The position numbers and the translations under genes are program-made. Below the pieces are notes generated by a model that searched no databases, was not told where the DNA came from, and was given only the letters and a program-made list of their open reading frames with translations. DNA of 21,183 nt from JAAGZL01 sp964628835 (GTDB lineage: Bacteria; Pseudomonadota; Gammaproteobacteria; Chromatiales; Chromatiaceae): contig CAZVME010000055.1 in the NCBI GenBank assembly GCA_964628835.1, positions 1 through 21,183 of the forward strand, read 5' to 3'. Positions 7,391-15,202 of the stretch are shown here, piece by piece (the stretch's first letter is position 1; the number at the start of each line of letters is the position of its first letter).

Positions 7391-8614
7391 TTATAACATC
7401 TTGTCGGCGATGCTGATCAGACGATCTCCCAGCATGTTGGTGTAACTGCCCAGTTCATTGTCATACCAGCCATAGATCACTACCTTGGTGACCGGGGCCT
7501 CCAGGGCGTCGCCACCATCTGGTGGGTACATGCGCACCATGGCGGTACGGGTATGGGTCTCGCTGGACTCGATGGTGGCGGCTGCCTTGGGGAAGCCGAT
7601 AATGTCCGAGGAGACATTTTGGTGTTCCGAGTAGCTGAGGTAGCCGTCCATAGGGCCTTCAGCTGCGGCCTTATAGATGGCGTTGATCTGATTGCGATCC
7701 ACCGGCTTGGATGGGTCTTCCGCCTGAATGTTCAGAGTCAGGATAATCAGGGAGCCGGTGGCGGTGGGTACCCGTACCGATTCGGCCATGAAACCTATAT
7801 CCCCCATCTCTGGCAACACCAGCTTCAGCGCCTTGGCGGCACCGGTGGTGGTGAGGATGATGTTGTTCAAGATGCTGCGGTTCTTGCGGATATCCTTGGC
7901 ACCGGCCTTGGGCACGGCATCCAACACCTTCTGACTGCCGGTAGCGGCGTGGATGGTAACCATGGAGGCGGAAAGTATGTGATCGGACCCAATGGCGTCC
8001 AGCATCGGCTTCATCATGAAGGAGAGGCAGGTGGTGGTGCAGGATGCGGCCGACAGCAGGTTGTGGCGGCTGGGATCGAAGTCACTGCCGTTGATGCCCA
8101 TCACGGTGGTTATGGCGTCATCCGGCATGGCCAGACCCTGGTTCTTGATCTTAAACGGTGCCGACAGGATGACCTTCTCTGCACCAGCATCCAGATGTCC
8201 GCGCAGGGAGCCCTTGGGGTCATCGCCGGATACGGTGGGGTCGGTATAGGCGCCAGTGGTATCCGCCACCAGACGCACGCCATGTTCACGCCAGGCGATG
8301 TCTCTGGGATTTCTGTCGCTGCGCAGAACCGTTACCGGGACACCGTCAATGGTCATGGTGCCGGTCTCTTCGTTCAGATTCTCAATCACCGTGCGTGGTG
8401 AATTGAAACCATACAGGAAGTTACCCAGGCGTCCGTAGCTGCTGTCCTTTTCTATCACCTGGGCAATATCGGCCATGCCCTGACCGACGTCGCGTCCCAG
8501 GTTGATGACGATCCCGGAAAAGGATTTGTTGGCGATATGGTGCCAAAGTGACAGTTTGCCTATCCGACCCATGCCGTTGATGCCTAACTTTAAGGCGCTG
8601 GTTTCAGTTCCCAT
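7391..8614 (-). CDS. Divergent glyceraldehyde-3-phosphate dehydrogenase paralog, 407 aa
   Basis: Belongs to the GAPDH family: GINGMGRIGK at the N terminus, catalytic cysteine in SAASCTTTC (C192), base histidine in TIHAATGSQ (H222), phosphate-site RVPTATGS, and WYDNELGSY near the C terminus. It is about 70 residues longer than usual. Three conserved positions differ from canonical GAPDH: VNDL becomes INLG (the Asp that holds the NAD adenosine ribose is lost), SNASCTTN becomes SAASCTTT, and PNVS becomes ATGS. The first change followed by Arg41 hints at altered cofactor choice (inference). ATG 8614 has AGGAGA about ten bases upstream. It lies 104 bases downstream of the PPDK-like gene; that gap holds a small hairpin, CTATGA/TCATAG (8666-8683). 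A canonical gapA lies at 13166-14167. Confidence 0.88.
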   Translation of the reverse strand: MGTETSALKLGINGMGRIGKLSLWHHIANKSFSGIVINLGRDVGQGMADIAQVIEKDSSYGRLGNFLYGFNSPRTVIENLNEETGTMTIDGVPVTVLRSDRNPRDIAWREHGVRLVADTTGAYTDPTVSGDDPKGSLRGHLDAGAEKVILSAPFKIKNQGLAMPDDAITTVMGINGSDFDPSRHNLLSAASCTTTCLSFMMKPMLDAIGSDHILSASMVTIHAATGSQKVLDAVPKAGAKDIRKNRSILNNIILTTTGAAKALKLVLPEMGDIGFMAESVRVPTATGSLIILTLNIQAEDPSKPVDRNQINAIYKAAAEGPMDGYLSYSEHQNVSSDIIGFPKAAATIESSETHTRTAMVRMYPPDGGDALEAPVTKVVIYGWYDNELGSYTNMLGDRLISIADKML

Positions 8615-8718
8615 CCTGCTGATTTCTCCTGTGAAAGGGATGTATTAGTAGTTTAATGCGCCAGACTATGATTTTAGTCATAGAATTGCGGGGGTGTTAA
8701 TTTTACTGTAGCTGGTCC

Positions 8719-11700
8719 TTATATCAACCTGGATGCACTGTCCCCTTCCGGTGCCGTTTCGGTTGGGTGCTCGCCACGCAGCAGGATGCCGCTGCGGCCA
8801 TCAATGCTAATGGTGTCACCAAAGCGTATTTCGGTGTCGTTGATGGAGCAGCGGCTCTCAGATTCAAATACCTTCAGGGCCTCACAGCCCACCACGCAGG
8901 TCTTCTCCAGGCGGATGGTGACGATGGAGGCGTGGGAGGTCTGACCGCCGCGGGCGGTGAGTACGCCATCGGCTTGGGATATCTCATGGATATCCTCCGG
9001 TACCGTATCTGATCGTATCAGGATCAAGGGTGTGTTGGGTGACTGCTCCCTCAGGGCCTTGATGTTGTTCAGGTTGAACACGGCCCGTCCCGACAGGGCA
9101 CCGCCACAGACGCCGATGCCGCGTCCCAGCAGGCTGGTCTTGAGTGCCGCAGTGGGTTCAAAATGGGCTAGAGACTGGATCTTGGAGGTGACCATATCCC
9201 GGGTCTGAAGCAGATACAGGTTATCAGCCTCCGGGCCTTCGAAGGTGAACTCCATCTCCTGCTTATTCCAATTCTCGTTGTATACCAGTTCCCGCGACAG
9301 CTTGAGCAGGGAGTCATAAATCTCCGGAAACATCACCTCCATGCTCTGATTAACCGGGCGGTCGTCCAGTTCGGCCTGTTCTATGGAGATGGGCATGGTG
9401 GCTACCAGTCCGCCCACGATATCCTCACCCTGGTTGCCGGGTGTGTAGTCGCCCCACAGGGTGACCTGGCTCAATTTGCGGTAGGGGTGAGCGGTAAATA
9501 GAACGCCGGTGCCAGAGTCCTGATTCAGGTTGCCAAACACCATGCCTTGGATCAGCACGGCAGTGCCCCATTCATTGGAGATATCCATCAGGCTGCGGTA
9601 TTTGATGGCCTCGGTGGCATTCCAGGAGCCAATTACCATATTTATGGATTCATACAGTTGCATCCATGGGTCATCCGGTATACCCAAGTCGTGGTCCTGT
9701 GCTGCCTGTTTATAGGTCAGGGTCAGTTCCCGCATCTGCTCGGCGTTGAACTGCTGTTTTTTGTCTACCCCGTGGCGCTCCTTGGCATCGCGCATGATGG
9801 TACTGAATTCGTCGCGCCCCATGCCACCGCTCATGCACCAGGACTGAATAAAGCGGCGATAGGTGTCCCAGGCAAAATAGGGTTTGCCGGTCTTCTTGGC
9901 CAACTCCAGGACGATCTCTTCATTGAGTCCAAGATTGTGGATGGTGGACATCATTCCCGGCATGGAGATGATAGGGCAACTGCGTACCGAGATCAGCAAT
10001 GGGTCGCTGCGGCTACCAAAACGCCGCCCAGTAGCCCGTTCGATGTAGGCCACCTCATTGTCCAGACGCCGGGTGAAATCCTGCCAGGCGGGAGGAAAGC
10101 GGCGGATTATCTCTTGGCAGCGAAAGAACTCGGAGGTAAGGACGCTACCTGCCGGCACCTTTACTCCAAGCTTGATCAGTTGCACCAGGTTATAACCCTT
10201 GTTGCCCAGGTGGATCAGGTCGTGGGTGTGTTCGTTTTCGGAGTGCAGTTGGCAGAACAGCTTCTTCGGATCATAGGTCATGAGCTGATCCAGGTAGTTG
10301 CTGCTAAGATGCGCCTCCTGTTCGTTCAGTACCTGGTAGACCCGGGTGATGAAGTTATCCAGGGACTGGATGCCGATAGTCTCGGCAATCAGGTCGCGCT
10401 CGAAACTCTCGGAGATACGACTCAGGGTGCCTGCGGTGTCGTCATCCACATGGTTGCGGTATGCGGGCAGCAGGGCGTCTTGTGGGATCTGCGGAACAAT
10501 CACCGCCAGGGTGTCCCGGTGGTGGTTGGTGTAGTAGGTGTAACGGATGTCTGAGATCGCCTCGGACAGGCCACGGAAGATGTCCAGGTATTGCAGATAG
10601 GAGAAGCGCTTTACCTGCAGGGATTTTTCCAGTACATCCACCTGGTTTTCCAGGCGTTTCGAGGCAATGCCGTCGATGGCCAAGGCGCGGATAAACAGGC
10701 GCAGGGCCTTGACCACGCGGTAGAAGGTGGCCTGGGTCAGCAGGGTGTCGCCGGCCTTGGCGGTGAGCTGTTCCAGATATACATTGGCCATGTTCTCCAG
10801 GCGAAAGGAGAGACTCAGGGCATCAAACTTTTTCTCCTGGTAGCGGCCATACACCGATGGGATGTCGGTGGCGATATGGCGCTTGTGGAAGATGTCCTCA
10901 CGGGCCTCAAACTTCTCCGGGCTGAGGGTTATCGCCTTCAACTCCTCCAGGGTATCCAGCACCGCTTCCAGACCGGCGTATGGGTCGTTGGTCTGCAACG
11001 CCTTTACCATGGGCTCTATGTCTGGCAAGCCACTCTCTTGCAGCTCCTGCACCTGGTTTTTTATGTCGGCAAAACCTAGGTCGTACTTCAGGTTTACCAG
11101 TTGATACATGCGGATCAGCAGGACTACCCGGCGCAGCTCCTGCTCAGGGTGGTAGGTCATGGCCATGATGGTCTTTTCCATCTCGCCACGGGACCAGGTG
11201 AGCAGCTCATCCTCCTGTTGAAAGCCGGAGTTTTCGAACAGCTCAACCATGATCTGGTGTACCCAGAGGACATATTCGCCATTCGGGTCAATCTGATGTA
11301 ACAGCTCCTCTGGGATGTAGGCGGCTATGGCCTGTTGGTCCAGGGTGCGCCAGAAGCAAATGATGCCGTTGATGAAATCAACAATCATGTTAGAGCTTTC
11401 CACATGACTCTGTTTGCGCAGGAAGTGAATCAGTTTATCCTTGCGTTTGTGGGTCTCATCCAGCTCGGTTGAGACCTCGCGCAGCACTCCCTCTGATCCA
11501 ATCTCGTTGAAGAATACTGGTAACAGACGGGTGAACTGTTTTACCAGGTTGTAGGCTGGGGCAATATCGCTGTTGAGTAGGCGAGTGATCTCTTTTTGGA
11601 ACAGGTCAGTATCGCGGATACAGGTGCCGGATAGCTTGATGTTGATGATCAGGGCCGAGAGCAGGGTGGAGCACCACTCCGGGTTCTGTACGATCAGATT

Positions 11701-12924
11701 CATCCATACCCGTATGTTGTAGAGATGTGAAGTGTTGAAGATTGGTTGCCAATCTTCGGTTACTCCTTGCACCGCACTGTACTGAAAACCAAAACGTATG
11801 GCCTGGGCCAGGAACGCTTCAACTAAACGTCCGTTGTTACATTTCAGGATCTCTGAACCCAGGACCTCAATGCTCTGCAACGCAGTGTGGGGGAAACGTT
11901 TTACATTGGCGCGCAGAAATACAAAGGCGCGCAGGAAGAACTCTTCGATCTCGTCGTAGGGCTGTTTACGCACCAGCTGTATCAGGTTGCGGTTGATCTC
12001 CTTCAGGCTCTCCTCATGGATCATGGAGAGGCCATCGATCTCCATGATGCGAAACAGGAACAGCAGGCGGTAGTTTTTATACAGCCGCTCAGAATCGGTG
12101 GCCCCCAATTGGGTGGCCAGCAATCTATACCCCTTCACTATATCCAGGTAGGTGGTAAATCCTACCAACTGCTCTAGCTGTGCTGCTGATGCCTGCTGGC
12201 TCTCAACCTGTTTAAGCTGCTCTAGGTTGGCCTGGATGGAACGGTGTGAAATGGTGTCCATTGCCTCGGTGTGGATGTCGCAGAAGGTGGTGGGGTCATC
12301 CTGTTGCAGCCAGTAGTCGTAGGTGTGGCGCAGGCAGTTGCTCTGGAAGGCACACAGGGGCTGCCACTCCAGGCCCTGCTCGTTCCCCTTGACCTTGGAT
12401 ACTAGGGTTTTCAGGGTGGTACGGATGGGGTGGTAACTGCTGGAGATGATCAGCAGGTTCTGTGGTGACAGGGCGTTGAGTTGTGACAGCATCCGCGCCA
12501 GGACTGTGCCGTAGGCGGGTATCTGAGCACTGGAGAGATCTGATACCAGCTTGTCCAGATAGGCGCAGATGGCCTCAACAACCTCCTCCGCCGAGATGAA
12601 TTTACCTGACTCGTCCAGTGCCTCCAGAAACACCTGGAGGATGGTCTCTGCACACTCCGGTCCCGCCTCGTGGGTTAGGTAACGGCTGTTATTCTTGAGT
12701 ACAAAACTGCGGAACTCAGGCAGGATCAGACGCCAGTTACGAAACGGGTGGTTCAGCTCCAGCAGCAGTTTGTCCAGGCCCTTGATCAGGCCGGAGTAGC
12801 CTTTTACCGGGTCGCGTAGTATTTCGTGGCGGGGATTAATCTGTACATTATCTACTGCCGTTTCCAGCAGATTGGCGCGCAGGGCGTCCGAGTCGCCCAG
12901 ATCTGGTCCTGTGTTACTTGTCAT
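8719..12924 (-). CDS. PPDK-like phosphotransfer protein without PEP/pyruvate barrel, 1401 aa
   Basis: The C-terminal third matches pyruvate, phosphate dikinase. An ATP-grasp-type nucleotide domain begins with HLGNKGYNL (about residue 905) and carries SMPGMMSTIHNLGLN, GMVFGNLNQDSGTGVLFT, NQGEDIVGG and MEFTFEG...LLQTRD (to about 1250). The swivelling phosphohistidine domain follows with ILIRSDTVPEDIH and TARGGQTSHAS (phospho-acceptor H1331), ending near 1385. The protein stops there: the ~340-residue TIM barrel that binds PEP/pyruvate in PPDK is absent. Residues 1 to about 900 are mainly helical, without a motif I recognise. It may phosphorylate an unknown acceptor from ATP, or pass phosphate to a partner. 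ATG 12924 has no strong ribosome site. Probably first gene of an operon with the divergent GAPDH and MBL hydrolase. Confidence 0.9.
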   Translation of the reverse strand: MTSNTGPDLGDSDALRANLLETAVDNVQINPRHEILRDPVKGYSGLIKGLDKLLLELNHPFRNWRLILPEFRSFVLKNNSRYLTHEAGPECAETILQVFLEALDESGKFISAEEVVEAICAYLDKLVSDLSSAQIPAYGTVLARMLSQLNALSPQNLLIISSSYHPIRTTLKTLVSKVKGNEQGLEWQPLCAFQSNCLRHTYDYWLQQDDPTTFCDIHTEAMDTISHRSIQANLEQLKQVESQQASAAQLEQLVGFTTYLDIVKGYRLLATQLGATDSERLYKNYRLLFLFRIMEIDGLSMIHEESLKEINRNLIQLVRKQPYDEIEEFFLRAFVFLRANVKRFPHTALQSIEVLGSEILKCNNGRLVEAFLAQAIRFGFQYSAVQGVTEDWQPIFNTSHLYNIRVWMNLIVQNPEWCSTLLSALIINIKLSGTCIRDTDLFQKEITRLLNSDIAPAYNLVKQFTRLLPVFFNEIGSEGVLREVSTELDETHKRKDKLIHFLRKQSHVESSNMIVDFINGIICFWRTLDQQAIAAYIPEELLHQIDPNGEYVLWVHQIMVELFENSGFQQEDELLTWSRGEMEKTIMAMTYHPEQELRRVVLLIRMYQLVNLKYDLGFADIKNQVQELQESGLPDIEPMVKALQTNDPYAGLEAVLDTLEELKAITLSPEKFEAREDIFHKRHIATDIPSVYGRYQEKKFDALSLSFRLENMANVYLEQLTAKAGDTLLTQATFYRVVKALRLFIRALAIDGIASKRLENQVDVLEKSLQVKRFSYLQYLDIFRGLSEAISDIRYTYYTNHHRDTLAVIVPQIPQDALLPAYRNHVDDDTAGTLSRISESFERDLIAETIGIQSLDNFITRVYQVLNEQEAHLSSNYLDQLMTYDPKKLFCQLHSENEHTHDLIHLGNKGYNLVQLIKLGVKVPAGSVLTSEFFRCQEIIRRFPPAWQDFTRRLDNEVAYIERATGRRFGSRSDPLLISVRSCPIISMPGMMSTIHNLGLNEEIVLELAKKTGKPYFAWDTYRRFIQSWCMSGGMGRDEFSTIMRDAKERHGVDKKQQFNAEQMRELTLTYKQAAQDHDLGIPDDPWMQLYESINMVIGSWNATEAIKYRSLMDISNEWGTAVLIQGMVFGNLNQDSGTGVLFTAHPYRKLSQVTLWGDYTPGNQGEDIVGGLVATMPISIEQAELDDRPVNQSMEVMFPEIYDSLLKLSRELVYNENWNKQEMEFTFEGPEADNLYLLQTRDMVTSKIQSLAHFEPTAALKTSLLGRGIGVCGGALSGRAVFNLNNIKALREQSPNTPLILIRSDTVPEDIHEISQADGVLTARGGQTSHASIVTIRLEKTCVVGCEALKVFESESRCSINDTEIRFGDTISIDGRSGILLRGEHPTETAPEGDSASRLI

Positions 12925-12995
12925 GAGTCACTACTACGCATATCTGTGGTGCTGCTTTCGGGTTGTAACTGGTCCTTAGCCAGAAAAAACAACTC

Positions 12996-13067
12996 TCGCA
13001 AAGACGCCAAGGTATTACTGCGTGTTGTTCAGATTGTTAATCATAACTCTCTTTGCGTCTTTGCGTG
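12996..13067. repeat. CGCAAAGACGC-type palindromic repeat, copy 1
   Basis: TCGCAAAGACGCCAAGG near 12997-13012 is repeated in inverted, slightly diverged form as CTTTGCGTCTTTGCGTGA at 13051-13068. A related copy lies at 15080-15150. It is located between the start of the PPDK-like gene and the 3' end of gapA. Confidence 0.7.
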
Positions 13068-13083
13068 AATACTGATGTGGTTT

Positions 13084-13153
13084 GGGGTCGGAGTCGATTG
13101 TGGCAAATATGTGTGTCTTCCCCAAAAAACTAACCACAATCGACTCCGACCCC
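13084..13153. repeat. REP family B: intact 70-bp REPIN-like palindrome
   Basis: A perfect 20-bp inverted repeat, GGGGTCGGAGTCGATTGTGG at 13084-13103 and its complement at 13134-13153, encloses a 30-base loop. It sits 13 bases beyond the gapA stop, where it could fold in the transcript and act as a terminator or stabiliser. Arms and size match the degenerate element at 6341-6411. It does not share sequence with the repeats around the RAYT gene at 5375. Confidence 0.9.
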
Positions 13154-13165
13154 TGCACGTATAAG

Positions 13166-14167
13166 TTAGATCTCCTGGGACTGCATATGGTTGATAAGAT
13201 CCAACAGGCGGTTGGAGTAGCCCCACTCGTTATCATACCAGCTCAGTATCTTTACCGAGTTGCCCACTACCCGGGTACTGCTGCCATCCACGTAGGAGGA
13301 GTGTGGGTCGCCCTGGAAATCTATCGAGACCAGTGGCTCGTCGGTATATCCCAGATAGCGGTTGGCTGACTCCTGCAGGGCTTGGTTTACCTCGGGCACT
13401 GTGGTCTCTTTTTCCACTTCCATCACCACATCCACCAGGGAGACATTGGCGGTGGGTACCCGTACCGCCAGTCCGTCGAATTTCCCGGCCAGTGCCGGTA
13501 TCACCAGGGATACCGCAGCGGCGGCGCCGGTGCTGGTGGGGATCATGGAGAGGGCGGCGGCCCGGGCCCGACGCAGATCCGAGTGGGGGAAATCCAGTAG
13601 ACGTTGATCGTTGGTGTAGGCGTGGATGGTGGTCATCAGCCCGCGTGTGATGCCGAAGCGATCCATGATTACTTTGGCCACCGGCGCCAGACAGTTAGTG
13701 GTGCAGGAGGCGTTGGAGACCACGGTGTGTTTGTTGGGGTCGTACTCGTCCTCATTCACGCCCATGACGATGGTCTTGACGTCGCCCTTGGCAGGGGCGG
13801 ATACAACTACCCGCCGCACTCCGCCTTTCAGGTGCCCTGCGGCCAGTTCATGTTGGGTAAACAGCCCGGTGGATTCTATTACATAGTCCACGTCGTGATC
13901 GCCCCATGGGATCTCGGTCGGGTCTTTAAAGCGGGTGAAGGCGACCTCGCTGCCGTCCACTATCAGTCCGTTGTCGGTTACTGATACCTCACCGTCAAAA
14001 CGTCCCATGACCGAGTCGTATTTGAGCAGGTGGGCCAGGGTGTCCAGTTGGGTTAGGTCGTTCACTGCCACGATCTGCATCTGTGCGAATGCCTCATCCT
14101 GGCGGATGGCGCGGAATACGTTTCTGCCAATGCGTCCAAAGCCGTTGATGCCGATGCGGATAGTCAT
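13166..14167 (-). CDS. gapA: Type I glyceraldehyde-3-phosphate dehydrogenase
   Basis: Canonical phosphorylating GAPDH, converting glyceraldehyde-3-phosphate to 1,3-bisphosphoglycerate, or the reverse in gluconeogenesis and the Calvin cycle. Seen: GINGFGRIGRNVFRA (residues 6-20), VAVNDLTQ with the NAD-type Asp (D37), the catalytic motif SNASCTTNCLAP (C155), H182 in TIHAYTNDQ, RVPTANVS and WYDNEWGYSN. At 333 residues it is of normal length. ATG 14167 is preceded by AGAGGT at good spacing. Codes on its own strand away from fba. A second, divergent paralog lies at 7391-8614. Confidence 0.97.
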   Translation of the reverse strand: MTIRIGINGFGRIGRNVFRAIRQDEAFAQMQIVAVNDLTQLDTLAHLLKYDSVMGRFDGEVSVTDNGLIVDGSEVAFTRFKDPTEIPWGDHDVDYVIESTGLFTQHELAAGHLKGGVRRVVVSAPAKGDVKTIVMGVNEDEYDPNKHTVVSNASCTTNCLAPVAKVIMDRFGITRGLMTTIHAYTNDQRLLDFPHSDLRRARAAALSMIPTSTGAAAAVSLVIPALAGKFDGLAVRVPTANVSLVDVVMEVEKETTVPEVNQALQESANRYLGYTDEPLVSIDFQGDPHSSYVDGSSTRVVGNSVKILSWYDNEWGYSNRLLDLINHMQSQEI

Positions 14168-14184
14168 AATTGATACCTCTTAAA

Positions 14185-14213
14185 TATATAATTTTAATTC
14201 AGTCGCTTGTGAA
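14185..14213 (-). promoter_or_regulatory. Predicted promoter of gapA
   Basis: Minus strand: TTCACA (+ strand TGTGAA, 14208-14213), a 17-base spacer, then TATATA (14185-14190). The spacing is ideal and both hexamers are near sigma-70 consensus. A ribosome site follows directly. Confidence 0.4.
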
Positions 14214-14265
14214 TAAGCTCTGGGCTGAATGTTGCAGACAGATGTCATGGCTGTTTCAACAGGCC

Positions 14266-15054
14266 CTAGTTTACATCCAACCAGGATATTTCGCTTGCTG
14301 TTTCGATTCCGATCATGCAGCTATCCAGGCTCAGCGCCATCCTAGAATCGGTGCGGGAGTCGGGTATGCGTCCGGCCATGATCTCGGCCCGGAATTGCGG
14401 GTACAGCGGCGTACGCTCAGGTTGGGCATATCCCCCCGGGAATACCGGGTTGCCATGGGCGTCGTATTTGTCCGATGCCCCCACGGTATGTAGCAACTCA
14501 TGGGCAATGACCAGATTGTTCTGCTTGTTCTGCGACTCTGCTGCATAGGCGTGGACAATCCCCAGTAGTCCCTTTTGCAGGCCCAGTGAGTGTTGCAGTG
14601 GTTTATCGTGATCCATACCGTGATATAGCACAAAAATCCTGACCCTGTTGTTGTTGGATATGCCGTCAGGAGTGTTTTGCCAGGCCCAGTATCTTAGTTT
14701 CAGGCTCCACAGGCCTATCTTGAGAAAAAAGGCACTTTTGGGCGGTGGTGCTGGTGGGATTTTAGTTGCGGCAGGGCCAAGTCTAGTACGGGTTGGTTGC
14801 TCCTGATACAGGTTGTGCCGCTTGGCCTCGCGCGCGGTGAAGCGGTCGAGATGGGCAAAGGTGCTGTTACTTAGATTGGCGATATAGGCCGCCGTTTTTT
14901 CCGAACCATCGCCATTGATGGGGAAGATCACCACTTCGAGTGGTTCCAGCCAGGAGGTGGAGTGTAGGCGCTGCTGTTTGGTATAGATAGCGACAAAGGC
15001 CAGTAAGGCCAGTAGCAGTAGAATTCGAATGTTCCTGAAGCTGAATAGCTTCAT
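14266..15054 (-). CDS. Membrane-anchored putative metallopeptidase (HExxHxxGxxD)
   Basis: A 262-residue protein with an N-terminal membrane anchor (IRILLLLALLAFVAIYT, residues 9-25) and a periplasmic body. The motif AHELLHTVGASDKYD (H185, E186, H189, G192, D195) fits the extended metzincin-like zinc signature HExxHxxGxxD, in which Asp replaces the usual third His; a Met in EIMAGRIPDS (about 40 residues on) could be the Met-turn. No family name is recognised and peptidase activity is inferred from the motif only. A Pro-rich linker (KIPPAPPPK, 98-106) splits the body. The gene ends 98 bases upstream of gapA on the same strand but the predicted gapA promoter lies between them. Confidence 0.75.
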   Translation of the reverse strand: MKLFSFRNIRILLLLALLAFVAIYTKQQRLHSTSWLEPLEVVIFPINGDGSEKTAAYIANLSNSTFAHLDRFTAREAKRHNLYQEQPTRTRLGPAATKIPPAPPPKSAFFLKIGLWSLKLRYWAWQNTPDGISNNNRVRIFVLYHGMDHDKPLQHSLGLQKGLLGIVHAYAAESQNKQNNLVIAHELLHTVGASDKYDAHGNPVFPGGYAQPERTPLYPQFRAEIMAGRIPDSRTDSRMALSLDSCMIGIETASEISWLDVN

Positions 15055-15079
15055 CTGTTTATCATCCTTTTATTGGCCT

Positions 15080-15150
15080 TTCGCAGAGACGCCAAGAGCG
15101 CAAAGAAAAGCGCAAGTTGTTTTCTTGGCAAGCTTAGCGTCCTTGCGCGA
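15080..15150. repeat. CGCAAAGACGC-type palindromic repeat, copy 2
   Basis: TTCGCAGAGACGCCAAGAGC (from 15080) faces a diverged inverted partner ending TTAGCGTCCTTGCGCGAATA (to about 15152). Arms and the trailing GAATA...AT match the copy at 12996-13067. It occupies most of the gap between argF and the metallopeptidase gene. Confidence 0.65.
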
Positions 15151-15202
15151 ATATCATCAGTGTAACCGAAGCTGATTCCGGTTTCGCAAAGCTGCGACAG
15201 GA

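Noticed and set aside
7553..8401. Gly-rich + strand frame opposite the divergent GAPDH
   Set aside because: It is low-complexity translation opposite a conserved gene.
9547..10554. 335-codon + strand frame inside the PPDK-like gene
   Set aside because: It is antisense to the conserved ATP-grasp domain; the open frame follows from codon bias on the other strand.
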